From Mangrovihabitans endophyticus (GTDB lineage: Bacteria > Actinomycetota > Actinomycetes > Mycobacteriales > Micromonosporaceae): DNA of 64,000 bases. The position numbers and the translations under genes were made by a program. The stretch spans positions 1 through 64,000 of the forward strand of contig NZ_BMMX01000018.1 of assembly GCF_014646155.1 (NCBI RefSeq), read 5' to 3'. The notes below the pieces were generated by a model. The model saw nothing but the letters and a program-made list of their open reading frames with translations. It was not told where the DNA came from and searched no databases. Positions 11,171 to 19,764 of the stretch are shown here, piece after piece (within the stretch, counting starts at the first letter, position 1; each line of letters starts with the position of its first letter).

Positions 11171-13588
11171 GTGACGACCACGATTCATCAGCGCATCGCC
11201 GAGGAGCTCGGGGTCCGCGAGCGGCAGGTGACCGCAGCGGTGGAGCTGCTCGACGGCGGCGCCACGGTGCCCTTCATCGCCCGCTACCGCAAGGAGGTCA
11301 CCGGCACCCTCGACGACCAGCAACTGCGCACGCTGGAGGAACGGCTCGGATACTTGCGCGAACTGGAAGACCGGCGAGCTGCCGTGCTCGAGTCGATCCG
11401 CGGGCAGGGCAAGCTGGAACCGGAGCTGGAAGCGCAGATCATGGCGGCCGACTCCAAGGCCCGCCTCGAAGACATCTATCTGCCCTACAAGCCCAAGCGC
11501 CGCACCAGGGCCCAGATCGCCCGCGAAGCGGGTCTGGAGCCGCTGGCGGACCTGCTGCTCGGCGACCCGAACCGGGATCCGCGCGCCGAGGCGGCGGCCT
11601 TCGTCAACCCGGACGCCGCAGTGGCGGACGCGGCGGCCGCGCTGGACGGGGCCCGCGCGATCCTGGTGGAACGCTTCGCCGAGGACGCCGACCTGATCGG
11701 CGAACTGCGCGAGCAGATGTGGAAGCGCGGCCGGCTCTCCTCGCATGTCCGCGACGGCAAACAGGACGACGGCGCCAAGTTCTCCGACTACTTCGACTTC
11801 GCCGAGCCCTTCACCAAGCTGCCGTCGCACCGCATCCTGGCGATGTTCCGGGGCGAGAAGGAGGAAGCGCTCGACCTGACCATGGCACCCGACGAGGACC
11901 CGGAGACCGGCTACTACCAGGCGCGCATCGCGGCCCGGTTCGGCGTGGCCGACCAGGGACGGCCCGGCGACCGGTGGCTGAACGACACCGTGCGGTGGGC
12001 CTGGCGCACCCGGATCCTCATTCACCTCGGCGCCGACCTGCGGGTCCGGCTGTGGCAGGCAGCCGAGGAGGAGGCCGTGCGCGTGTTCGCCGCCAACCTG
12101 CGGGATCTGCTGCTCGCCGCACCGGCCGGCGCGCGCGCCACCATGGGCCTGGACCCCGGCTTCCGCACCGGAGTGAAGGTCGCCGTCGTCGACGCCACCG
12201 GCAAGTGCGTGGCGACCGACACGATCTACCCGCATGTGCCGCAGAACCGCTGGGACGAGGCCGTGCACAAACTGGCCGCGCTGGCGGCGAAGCACGGCGT
12301 CGACCTGGTCGCCATCGGCAACGGCACGGCCTCGCGGGAGACCGACAAGCTGGCCGGCGACCTGATCAAACGGCACCCGGAGCTGTCGCTGACCAAGGTC
12401 ATGGTGTCCGAGGCGGGCGCGTCGGTGTACTCCGCCTCCGCGTACGCGTCGCAGGAACTGCCCGGCATGGACGTGTCGTTGCGCGGCGCAGTCTCTATAG
12501 CCCGGCGCCTGCAGGATCCGCTCGCCGAGCTGGTGAAGATCGACCCTCGGTCGATCGGCGTCGGGCAGTACCAGCACGACCTGTCCGAGATGAAGCTGTC
12601 CCGTTCGCTGGACGCGGTGGTGGAGGACTGCGTGAACGCGGTGGGCGTGGACGTCAACACCGCGTCCGCTCCCCTGCTCACCCGCGTGTCCGGGATCGGC
12701 GCCGGCCTGGCCGAGAACATCGTGTTGCACCGGGACGCGAACGGCCCGTTCCGTTCGCGGACGGCGCTGCGGGACGTGCCGCGCCTCGGCCCGAAGGCAT
12801 TCGAGCAGTGCGCGGGCTTCCTGCGGATCTCCGACGGCGATGATCCGCTCGACGGGTCGGCCGTGCACCCCGAGTCATATCCGGTGGTGCGCACCATCCT
12901 GGCGGACGCGGGTACCGACCTGAAGTCCGTGATCGGCAACAGCCCGCTGCTGCGGGCGCTGAAGCCGGAACGGTACGTCACCGGGTCCGTCGGCTTGCCG
13001 ACGGTCACCGACATCCTGCGGGAGTTGGACAAGCCGGGCCGCGACCCGAGGCCGGCGTTCACCACGGCGACGTTCGCCGAGGGCGTCGAGAAGATCGCCG
13101 ACCTCAAGCCGGGCATGGTGCTGGAAGGCGTGGTCACGAACGTGGCGGCGTTCGGCGCGTTCGTGGACATCGGCGTGCACCAGGACGGCCTGGTGCACGT
13201 GTCGGCGCTGGCGGACCGGTTCGTGCAGGATCCGCGCGACGTGGTCAAATCTGGCGACGTCGTCAAGGTGCGTGTCCTGGACATCGACGAGGCTCGCAAA
13301 CGGATCTCGCTGACCATGCGCCTGGAGGACAAGCCACGCCAGGGACGCGACGGCGGACGGCCGGACGGCGCAGGCCGACCCGGCGGCGGACGGCAGAGCC
13401 GCGGCGGCGGTGACGGCCGCGGCGGCGGCGGCGGCGGCCGAAGCGGCGGCGACGACCGCCAACAAGGCGGCCAACAAGGCGGCCAGCAACGCGGCCAGCA
13501 ACGCCGGCAGCCACGGCAGGGCGGCGGCTCGTTCAACGGCGGCGCGATGGCCGACGCGTTGCGCCGCGCCGGCCTGACGCGCGACTGA
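11171..13588 (+). CDS. tex: Tex-family RNA-binding transcriptional accessory protein
   Basis: An 805-residue nucleic-acid-binding protein related to Spt6/Tex. The N-terminal helical region (ATVPFIARYRKEVTGTLDDQ) is followed by a YqgF/RNase-H-like domain (GLDPGFRTGVKVAVVD), helix-hairpin-helix repeats (DVNTASAPLLTRVSGIGAGL) and a C-terminal S1 domain (GMVLEGVVTNVAAFGAFVDI). The last 80 residues are an RGG/Gly- and then Gln-rich tail (GGQQGGQQRGQQRRQ), probably disordered and RNA-binding. GTG 11171 places the family start VTTTIHQRIAEELGV. No ribosome site is evident. It is divergent from the PP2C gene, with about 190 bases between. Confidence 0.94.
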   Translation: MTTTIHQRIAEELGVRERQVTAAVELLDGGATVPFIARYRKEVTGTLDDQQLRTLEERLGYLRELEDRRAAVLESIRGQGKLEPELEAQIMAADSKARLEDIYLPYKPKRRTRAQIAREAGLEPLADLLLGDPNRDPRAEAAAFVNPDAAVADAAAALDGARAILVERFAEDADLIGELREQMWKRGRLSSHVRDGKQDDGAKFSDYFDFAEPFTKLPSHRILAMFRGEKEEALDLTMAPDEDPETGYYQARIAARFGVADQGRPGDRWLNDTVRWAWRTRILIHLGADLRVRLWQAAEEEAVRVFAANLRDLLLAAPAGARATMGLDPGFRTGVKVAVVDATGKCVATDTIYPHVPQNRWDEAVHKLAALAAKHGVDLVAIGNGTASRETDKLAGDLIKRHPELSLTKVMVSEAGASVYSASAYASQELPGMDVSLRGAVSIARRLQDPLAELVKIDPRSIGVGQYQHDLSEMKLSRSLDAVVEDCVNAVGVDVNTASAPLLTRVSGIGAGLAENIVLHRDANGPFRSRTALRDVPRLGPKAFEQCAGFLRISDGDDPLDGSAVHPESYPVVRTILADAGTDLKSVIGNSPLLRALKPERYVTGSVGLPTVTDILRELDKPGRDPRPAFTTATFAEGVEKIADLKPGMVLEGVVTNVAAFGAFVDIGVHQDGLVHVSALADRFVQDPRDVVKSGDVVKVRVLDIDEARKRISLTMRLEDKPRQGRDGGRPDGAGRPGGGRQSRGGGDGRGGGGGGRSGGDDRQQGGQQGGQQRGQQRRQPRQGGGSFNGGAMADALRRAGLTRD

Positions 13589-13625
13589 CGAATCCGGCCC
13601 GGCCCTGCGTCCGGCCGGCCGCGCG

Positions 13626-13677
13626 GGCCGGACCGGGCGGCCGGACCGGGCGGCCGGACCGGGCGGCCGGACCGGGC
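13626..13677. repeat. 13-bp tandem repeat x 4 between convergent genes
   Basis: Four perfect copies of GGCCGGACCGGGC between the stop of tex and the stop of the convergent HNH gene. The unit is almost self-complementary (CCGG and GGCC cores), so the array can form alternative hairpins and may terminate transcription from both sides. Confidence 0.9.
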
Positions 13678-13699
13678 GGCTCGTTGCGGTCCGGGCCGG

Positions 13700-15019
13700 C
13701 TATGTGCGCGCGTGGAACACGTTGCGGCGGGGACGCTGCGCACGGTCGATGCGACGCGGCGGGATGAAGTCGGGTTGACCGTCCGCGCCGCGCTGGATCT
13801 CCCAGTCCCCGTCGTGGATCAGCCGATGGTGGTGCGGACACAACAGCACCAGGTTGTCCAGGTCCGTACGGCCGCCGTCGACCCAGTGCCGGATGTGGTG
13901 CCCGTCACACCACCGTGGTGGACGATCGCAGCCGGGGAACGCGCAGCCCTGGTCACGGACGACCAGGGCCCGGCGCAGCGCTCCGGTGACCAGCCGTCGG
14001 CTGCGTCCCGCGTCGAGGACCTGGCCGGCGCCGCCCAGGACCATCGGCACGATGCGCGCGTCGCAGGCCAGGCGTCGGGCCGTTCGGGCGCTCAGCGACT
14101 CGCCGGTGTCCAGCCGCGCCCGGCTGACGGCGCGGGCCAGCGGGTCGTAGCGCATGGTGACCGCAATCTGCGGCGGCTCGCCACCGGACTCGGGCAGGTC
14201 ACCGCGGCGCAAAGCCTGGCGACAGATCTCGGTCAAGGCGTCCGCGCGGCGTTGCGCGGGACTGCGCATCTCCCGTACCGGAGAAGGTGCCGGGCCGGCA
14301 GCCTCCTGGGCGCCGGCAGACGCCTCGGTCTCGGAGGTGGGGGTGCCGTCGCGCCGCGGGGCGGTCATCGGGTCCACCGCCGCGCGCAGCACGGCCGCGT
14401 CCTCGACGGTAAGGTGACCGAAGACGCGGACCAGCCCGTCGACCGGCGGACGCCACGACAGGCCACGACGGCGGCGAGCACGTTCCTCCTGCCGGCGCAA
14501 CGTTTCCTCGGCGGCTTCGCAGGCCCTGTCCGGCGCGACGTATTCCAGAATGTGCTCCCCCAGGCGGCGCAGTGGCGACGGCGCCAAGTCGGTGGACCAC
14601 TCGACCATGGCGGATTCGGCGGCGTCCACGGCCGGCACACCGGCGACGTCGGGCAGCGCGTCCACCGCTTCGATGATCGCCATCGCTTGACGGTCGTGCA
14701 CCTGCCCGGCGCTGAACGCCCGGTCCACGTCGCGATGGCGCTGCAGCCCGGCCGCGAGCGCTGCCAGATTTCGCGCCGCGTGCGGGTCCAGGCGTAAGGT
14801 GTCGCGCAGCCAGCTCGCGGTGCCGCGATACCCGTCGCGGGCCGCAATTCCCCGGGCGTCGATCTGGTGGACGATGTGGGCGGTGAGCGCGGCCGCGGAC
14901 TGCTCCAGCCGGTGAGCGATGTTGAGCGCCTCGATCAGTTGCTCGTCCGGCATGGACCAGAGTGGAGCGGCGGCGACCTTCGCAGTCGCCGTTGCGAGCT
15001 CTCGGATGTTCTGCAGCAC
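13700..15019 (-). CDS. DUF222 / HNH endonuclease domain protein (13E12-like)
   Basis: A 439-residue member of the actinobacterial DUF222-HNH family, often present in many copies per genome. The N-terminal DUF222 part is helical (ELATATAKVAAAPLWSMPDEQ, then YRGTASWLRDTLRLDPHAAR). The C-terminal HNH nuclease motif is complete: a zinc-binding CAFPGC followed by WCDGHHIRHWVDGG, LDNLVLLCPHHHRLIH. Role unknown; homing-like or DNA-processing nucleases have been proposed. GTG 15019 starts near the family N-terminus; the open frame to 15247 upstream has no similarity I recognise. A variable linker (about TSETEASAGAQEAAG) separates the two domains. Confidence 0.87.
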   Translation of the reverse strand: MLQNIRELATATAKVAAAPLWSMPDEQLIEALNIAHRLEQSAAALTAHIVHQIDARGIAARDGYRGTASWLRDTLRLDPHAARNLAALAAGLQRHRDVDRAFSAGQVHDRQAMAIIEAVDALPDVAGVPAVDAAESAMVEWSTDLAPSPLRRLGEHILEYVAPDRACEAAEETLRRQEERARRRRGLSWRPPVDGLVRVFGHLTVEDAAVLRAAVDPMTAPRRDGTPTSETEASAGAQEAAGPAPSPVREMRSPAQRRADALTEICRQALRRGDLPESGGEPPQIAVTMRYDPLARAVSRARLDTGESLSARTARRLACDARIVPMVLGGAGQVLDAGRSRRLVTGALRRALVVRDQGCAFPGCDRPPRWCDGHHIRHWVDGGRTDLDNLVLLCPHHHRLIHDGDWEIQRGADGQPDFIPPRRIDRAQRPRRNVFHART

Positions 15020-15093
15020 GCGCCCATCTTGGAACAGGTGTACGACGGAATGTGTGCCGAGTCGCTCCCCTGTGGATAACTCGGAGCGTCCGG

Positions 15094-15348
15094 TCAGGCG
15101 GTCGGCAGCGGCACGTACGTCGTGGTCACCGCGAACGTGTCGTCGCGCACCGCGTGGGTCAGCGGAGGTCCGCGCCTCGCGCGTACCGCAGAGGGCAGGC
15201 CCTGGACGGCGATGAACCGCCGCTCGGCCTCGATCACGAAACGGCATGCCTCTCCCTCGCTGAGCGGCCTCAGCCCGGCCGACCTCAGCCCGGCCGACCT
15301 CATCCGGGACGGCCTCATCGCCGGACGACCTCTCAACGGCCGCGCCAC
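15094..15348 (-). CDS. Possible small hypothetical protein
   Basis: An 84-residue frame whose C-terminal half reads like real protein (LSEGEACRFVIEAERRFIAV, then GPPLTHAVRDDTFAVTTTYV), with balanced composition unlike the flanking shadows. The N-terminal part contains RSAGLRSAGLR from a 15-bp repeat near 15270-15305 and may be upstream of the true start (ATG 15303 is an alternative). It lies upstream of, and in the same direction as, the HNH gene. No family recognised. Kept because it is the only plausible coding content between 15020 and 15513. Confidence 0.4.
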   Translation of the reverse strand: MARPLRGRPAMRPSRMRSAGLRSAGLRPLSEGEACRFVIEAERRFIAVQGLPSAVRARRGPPLTHAVRDDTFAVTTTYVPLPTA

Positions 15349-15513
15349 CGACGGCGACCGGGAACGCGAAGCCTCGCCGGAAAACTGTCGGACCCCGGTG
15401 GCACGATCCGCCTCATGGATCAGAACGGTGCGGGATGACGGGTGACCGGCGGCGGGACGACGCCACTCGTTCGGGGACTGTGCGATGCGCGTCCATGAGC
15501 AAGGCTGCGTGAC

Positions 15514-15861
15514 ATGACGCCTGCGGAACGATTCGACGCGGTGGCGGCTGAGCTGACCGCCGCCGACGGCGTGTCGCTACCGGCCGGCGGCCGACGTTTC
15601 GGCGGCCAGGCCCTACGGCGGCACGGACGCATTGTCGCGATGCTGACGCAGGGCCAGCTCGCGGTGCGTCTGCCCGCAGCCCGCGTGGACGCTTTGGTGG
15701 CCGCCGGTCACGGCACGCACTACGACGCCGGCCGGGGCTCGCCCATGCGGCAATGGCTGAGCTTGTCCCCGCAGTCGCCGTTGTCCTGGTCCGATGTGAT
15801 GCGGGAGGCGGTGGAGTTCGGTGCGGCGCACCGCGATCACGGAAGCCATCTGCCGAGGTGA
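15514..15861 (+). CDS. TfoX/Sxy N-terminal-domain family protein
   Basis: A 115-residue protein resembling the TfoX N-terminal domain. MTPAERFDAVAAELTA leads into GGRRFGGQALRRHGRIVAM, LAVRLPAARVDALVAAG and PMRQWLSLSP, the order seen in small actinobacterial TfoX-like proteins. In proteobacteria TfoX/Sxy controls competence; in actinobacteria the role is unknown. The ATG has only a weak AAGG at -12. It is convergent with the thioredoxin-fold lipoprotein gene, 24 bases apart. Confidence 0.75.
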   Translation: MTPAERFDAVAAELTAADGVSLPAGGRRFGGQALRRHGRIVAMLTQGQLAVRLPAARVDALVAAGHGTHYDAGRGSPMRQWLSLSPQSPLSWSDVMREAVEFGAAHRDHGSHLPR

Positions 15862-15885
15862 CGACGGCGGGGTGACGACGGCGGG

Positions 15886-16410
15886 TCAGGCGAGCAGCCG
15901 CGTCAGCTCGGCACGCAGCTCTTGATCGTCCAGATAGGAGGTGGAGACCACATGGCCGGTGCGGTCGAGCAGCACGTACGTGCTCTGTTCGGTGATCCGG
16001 AACCGCCGCCACAGGGAGCCGGCGGAGTCGTCCAGGTTCGTCACACTGCCCACCTCCATATCGGAGATGAACTCCCGCATCGCCCGGTTGTCGCCCAGCC
16101 CGGCGATGCCGAGGACACCGAGACGGCCGCGGTACTCGTCGTGCACGGCCGTCACGGACCCGGACTGGGCGGCGCAGGTGGCACACCACGGCGCCCAGAA
16201 CCACAACAGCGCCGGCTTACCCGCCATGGTTCGCGCGTCGAAGGGAGCGCCGTCCACGGTGGTTCCGGCAAAGGCGAGAGTCTCCGACGCCGCGACACGA
16301 CCGGCGGCAGAACCCCGATCGGCAGAACCCCGATCGGTTGCGGCGCCGCAGCCGGCTGCCGGCATGAGCAGCAGCGCGGCAACGGTCAGACCCAGCCGCC
16401 GTACGTTCAC
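15886..16410 (-). CDS. TlpA/ResA-like thioredoxin-fold lipoprotein
   Basis: A 174-residue exported lipoprotein. The signal LGLTVAALLLMPAAGC places the lipidated cysteine at C21, so the protein is anchored on the outer face of the membrane. The redoxin domain holds WFWAPWCATC with redox cysteines C76 and C79, and later YVLLDRTGHVVSTSY with the family cis-Pro position replaced by ST. Relatives reduce disulfides in exported proteins or help cytochrome c maturation. GTG 16410 overlaps the stop of the preceding NuoF-ferredoxin gene (GTGA), so translation is coupled. This makes it the likely outer acceptor or end user of electrons moved by the two upstream products. Confidence 0.86.
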   Translation of the reverse strand: MNVRRLGLTVAALLLMPAAGCGAATDRGSADRGSAAGRVAASETLAFAGTTVDGAPFDARTMAGKPALLWFWAPWCATCAAQSGSVTAVHDEYRGRLGVLGIAGLGDNRAMREFISDMEVGSVTNLDDSAGSLWRRFRITEQSTYVLLDRTGHVVSTSYLDDQELRAELTRLLA

Positions 16411-17876
16411 CGGGTCGCCTCGGTGAGCCGCAGCGCCAGCGCCGGGCAGACGTTCACCGCCTTGCGCGCGCCGTTCTCCAGCCACGGCGGCAGCGGGGTC
16501 TGCGGGAAGGCCGGGAACCCGTTGGCATCCAACCGGATGATCTCCGGTGCCACCGCGGAGCACAGTCCGTGACCGTCGCATCGAGACCAGTCCAGTGCCA
16601 GCTTCCGGGCACCCTGGTCGGCGTGGTAGGGCAGCGGAAGCAGCCCTTGGACGGGCTTGCCACACCCCTCACCGTTGGCGTGCGCCTCGACGTCGGCGGC
16701 GAACACCTCCAGCGCGGACAGGGCGAACCGGGAGGTTCCGTCCGGGTGGCTGCAGGCACCGCGGCCCTTGACCACACCGGCAGCCGCGCGGACGTTCTGC
16801 AGCCCGCTGCCGCCGAGGGCGACGAGGGTGACGGCGCGCGCAAGGTCTGGCAGGCCGAGCCGGCATGGGCCGCACTGACCGGCGGACTCGCCCGCCAGGT
16901 ACTGGGTGACCTGGGCGACCTCGCCGATCGGGCAGGTCTTGGATCCGATCGGGATGATCATGCCGGCGCCGAGCGTCGCACCCGCGGCGGCAAACCCCTT
17001 GCGGGAGATGGTGACCGTCTCCGCGGCCTCCGCGGTCATCCATTTGCCGTGATATCCGCCGACCAGGATGCCCGGCCCGATGTCCGCTCCGCACATGGTG
17101 AGGATGTCCATCAGCGGTGTGCCGGTGGGGCATTCCACCACGGCGGGTGCGGAGGCCGAGCCACCCACGGTCAGCATCACAGTGCCCGGTTCCTCCGGGA
17201 TGCCGACCGCGTTGTACTCCCACGGCCCGAGCCGGGCGGCGATGGCCAATTGCGAGTACGTCTCGGCGTTGGACAGCAAAGTCGGCAGCCCGTCGACGCC
17301 GTTGTCGCTGGAGCGGACCTTGCGGCCGGGCGGAATGTGCGCCTCCCCGTTGATGCCGCGGACCAGCGCGCCGCCCTCCCCGGAGATGAAGCGGTGCGGG
17401 ACCGTGACGATCCGGGTCGGCGCCGGCATCCGGCGTTCCGCCAGCGCGGCGGCCAGGGACGCCTGACCGATGCCGTCGTCGGCGATCCCGATGACGATCT
17501 CCTCGGCGTCCAGGGCAGCGGCGGCCAGCGCGGCGCCGTCGAGGATCAGGTGCGGGCCACGCGTCAGGATCGCCTTGTCCTTCCAGGACGGCGGCTCGCC
17601 TTCGGTCGCGTTGACGACGATCACCGGCGGCAGGTCTTGGCGGCGGCACGAGTCGATCACCGCACGCACCTTGCGGGCGAACGGGAATCCGGCACCGCCG
17701 CGGCCGCGCAGCTCGATGCGGTCGGCCAGGCCGACCAGTTCCCCCGAGGACAGCGCGGCGAAACCGCCGTGCACCTCCTGGTGTGCGACCAGGTCGAGGC
17801 GGCCGAACTCGTCGAATCCCGCGGTGATGCGTGGGGTGCCGATGCTGGTGACCGGGGGGACCTTGTTGGCGCTCAT
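16407..17876 (-). CDS. NuoF-like flavoprotein fused to a C-terminal ferredoxin
   Basis: A 489-residue cytosolic electron-transfer protein. Residues ~30-400 are NuoF-like: GRGGAGFP (58-65, FMN/NADH loop), NATEGEPPSWKD, SNAETYSQL, and an Fe-S region with C335, C338 (QCGPCR) and C375. The first of the four NuoF cluster cysteines is replaced by A332 (ESAGQC instead of ESCGxC). Residues ~425-489 form a small ferredoxin with C433, C439 and C477 (CDGHGLC...CP), a pattern typical of [3Fe-4S] proteins. ATG 17876 is chosen because GGAG lies seven bases upstream; ATG 17882 is alternative. It follows the ferric-reductase-like gene by 49 bases and overlaps the lipoprotein gene, so the three form one operon. 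Expected to pass electrons from NAD(P)H to the haem protein. Confidence 0.85.
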   Translation of the reverse strand: MSANKVPPVTSIGTPRITAGFDEFGRLDLVAHQEVHGGFAALSSGELVGLADRIELRGRGGAGFPFARKVRAVIDSCRRQDLPPVIVVNATEGEPPSWKDKAILTRGPHLILDGAALAAAALDAEEIVIGIADDGIGQASLAAALAERRMPAPTRIVTVPHRFISGEGGALVRGINGEAHIPPGRKVRSSDNGVDGLPTLLSNAETYSQLAIAARLGPWEYNAVGIPEEPGTVMLTVGGSASAPAVVECPTGTPLMDILTMCGADIGPGILVGGYHGKWMTAEAAETVTISRKGFAAAGATLGAGMIIPIGSKTCPIGEVAQVTQYLAGESAGQCGPCRLGLPDLARAVTLVALGGSGLQNVRAAAGVVKGRGACSHPDGTSRFALSALEVFAADVEAHANGEGCGKPVQGLLPLPYHADQGARKLALDWSRCDGHGLCSAVAPEIIRLDANGFPAFPQTPLPPWLENGARKAVNVCPALALRLTEATR

Positions 17877-17925
17877 TTCCATACTCCGCTTCGCTGCACC
17901 TCTCGCCGGACCGCTGCTCGCCAGA

Positions 17926-19764
17926 TCACTGCGCCTCGCCGCGCAGGACACGCCAGTACTGGTCGTCGCTCAGGTCATCACCACGCGTACGGGAGCCGCG
18001 GCGCCCACCGCGGCCCGCGCCCTGGCCGCTGGTGTCCTGCTGAGATGCCTTCATCGCTCGCCGGGACGCCATGTCGACCAGGGTCGGGGTCTCGTCGGAT
18101 TCTCTCCAGTTCGGGTCGGCTCGCCCGGAGGCACGGTCCGCCCAGGGGTCCTGAGGTCCGGCGAGGTCGACGAACTCGGTGCGGTTGTGCCGGCCACCGT
18201 CGCCACGGCGAGGCGCGGGAACATTGCTGCGGGGCGGCCGCGGCCCGCGCTCCGGCATGCCAGGGTCGGCGTAGCGGCGCCCTCGGGGCTCCTCTTCGAC
18301 GTACCGGCGGCCCCGGGGTTCCTCCTCAAGGTAACGATCATCGTCGGCGTACCGGTCGTCGTCGGCGTACCGATCGTCGTCGGCGTACCGATCGTCGTCG
18401 GCGTACCGATCGTCGTCGGCGTACCGGCGGCTGCGCGGCTCGTCGTCCTCGGCATAGCGACGACCCCGCGGCGCGACGTCGTCCTCGGCGTACCGGCGGC
18501 TGCGCGGCTCGTCGTCCTCGGCATAGCGACGACCCCGCGGCGCGTCGTCACGGTCCGCGCGCTCCATCGCCCGGCGTGACATCGGCCGGGTCACCTCGTC
18601 GTAGCGGTCCTCCGCGGCGCGGCGCCCGCGACGGGGAGCCCGGTCGTCGTACGCGGAGGGGCCGGCCGGCATGCCACTCATCGGCATACCGCTGACGGGC
18701 ATACCACTGACGGGCATGCCACTGACGGGCATGCCACTGACCGGCATGCCACTGACCGGCGCGGCGGGCGCGCTGACCTGGCGCGGGCCCGGACGGCCGC
18801 TGACCGGGCGGGACGCGGGACCGCTGACCGGGCGGGACGCGGGACCGCTGACCGGGCGCGACGCGGGCTGGGCGCTGACCGGACGTGAGGTGGCCGCCGG
18901 CGCGAACGTCTGCACCGCCGGGTCGTCGTCGCCGACGGACACGCGCGGCTCGGCCGGGGCGGTGTCGCGGGCGCGGGGCTTGCGCTTGGGCGCCCCGCCG
19001 GCCGCGGTGGGCACCAGCGAGCCGACCGGCTTGATGGAGCCGCTGGCCGTGGACGAGAAGTCCTTCTTGCGGTTCAGGCTGACCGACAGCCGTACGGCCA
19101 GGGCAACAAGCACGAACAGGATGCACAGGATGTAGCTGACGATGACCCAGGTGGCCGCCGCGCGGCCAGCCGACAGTCCGTGCACCAGGGCGATCGGCCA
19201 GGACAGGTAGGAGATGCTGTGCAGTGAGCGCCACATCCACGGCTTGCCGCGGCCGGCGAAACGGGCCCGGACCAGCCCCGTCCACAGAACGCTGACCATG
19301 GACAGTCCGGCGATGGTGCCCAGTCCGACGTAGAAGGTGTTGTAGGCGGCGCTGAACGGGACGACCACGTTGATCAGGGAGATGTGGCCGATGGAGAACT
19401 TGGTCCACACGTGGATGCCGAGGGCCGCGACGGCGATCACGCCGGTGGTGCGGTGCGCGGACTGCAGCAGCACCCGCTGCCGGATCGACAGGACCAGCCG
19501 GTCGGTGGCGACCAGGCCGATCATCACCGTGATCGAGAGCGAGACCAGGCTCAGCACGCCCATGTAGAACTCCATGTACGCGAACATGTACACGTACGCG
19601 ACCCGGCCGATCGGCGTGAGCATCGCAGCCGCCCACAGGGCCGAGATGACCGACACCCCGAGCAGCGCCATCGTCATCTTCGACGGCGGGGTGCGACCAC
19701 CCGTGGCGCCCATGGGCACTTCCACACGACTGGCGGATCGTTGGTTCAGCTTCGTCCGGGCCAT
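17926..19764 (-). CDS. Ferric-reductase-like haem-b transmembrane protein with long repetitive tail
   Basis: A 612-residue membrane protein. Residues ~30-230 carry about six hydrophobic helices with two paired histidines, H104/H118 (HRTTGVIAVAALGIH) and H182/H195 (HSISYLSWPIALVH), the pattern of bis-His haem-b ferric-reductase/NOX-type domains. There is no FAD/NAD-binding module; residues ~240-612 are disordered and repeat-rich: three SGPASRPV units, five SGMPV-like units, RGRRYAEDDEPRSRRYAEDD, five DDRYAD units and two EEEPRGRRY units, and the tail is strongly charged. ATG 19764 follows GAGGAG at good spacing. First gene of the operon with the NuoF-ferredoxin and the redoxin lipoprotein, which suggests it moves electrons across the membrane for them. 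Confidence 0.85.
   Translation of the reverse strand: MARTKLNQRSASRVEVPMGATGGRTPPSKMTMALLGVSVISALWAAAMLTPIGRVAYVYMFAYMEFYMGVLSLVSLSITVMIGLVATDRLVLSIRQRVLLQSAHRTTGVIAVAALGIHVWTKFSIGHISLINVVVPFSAAYNTFYVGLGTIAGLSMVSVLWTGLVRARFAGRGKPWMWRSLHSISYLSWPIALVHGLSAGRAAATWVIVSYILCILFVLVALAVRLSVSLNRKKDFSSTASGSIKPVGSLVPTAAGGAPKRKPRARDTAPAEPRVSVGDDDPAVQTFAPAATSRPVSAQPASRPVSGPASRPVSGPASRPVSGRPGPRQVSAPAAPVSGMPVSGMPVSGMPVSGMPVSGMPMSGMPAGPSAYDDRAPRRGRRAAEDRYDEVTRPMSRRAMERADRDDAPRGRRYAEDDEPRSRRYAEDDVAPRGRRYAEDDEPRSRRYADDDRYADDDRYADDDRYADDDRYADDDRYLEEEPRGRRYVEEEPRGRRYADPGMPERGPRPPRSNVPAPRRGDGGRHNRTEFVDLAGPQDPWADRASGRADPNWRESDETPTLVDMASRRAMKASQQDTSGQGAGRGGRRGSRTRGDDLSDDQYWRVLRGEAQ
18331..18426. repeat. In-frame 18-bp tandem repeat (DDRYAD)
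   Basis: About five copies of an 18-bp unit (GTACCGATCGTCGTCGGC and variants) inside the ferric-reductase-like gene, encoding consecutive RYADDD units on the minus strand. Units are near-identical at the DNA level, which points to recent slippage or recombination. As 18 is a multiple of three, copy-number change would not break the frame. Confidence 0.9.
18669..18868. repeat. In-frame 15-bp and 24-bp tandem repeats (SGMPV, SGPASRPV)
   Basis: In the same gene, 18669-18760 carries about six 15-bp units (ATGCCACTGACGGGC and variants; SGMPV) and 18799-18868 carries three 24-bp units built on GCTGACCGGGCGGGACGCGG (SGPASRPV). Both preserve the reading frame. Confidence 0.88.

Noticed and set aside
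13700..15247. DUF222/HNH gene considered as part of a homing element or inactive transposon
   Set aside because: No terminal repeats, intein or intron context seen; such genes are ordinary multi-copy genes in actinobacteria.
18331..18868. Regular short repeats considered as a CRISPR array
   Set aside because: Units are contiguous, 15-24 bp, without unique spacers, in frame inside a gene, and no cas genes are nearby.
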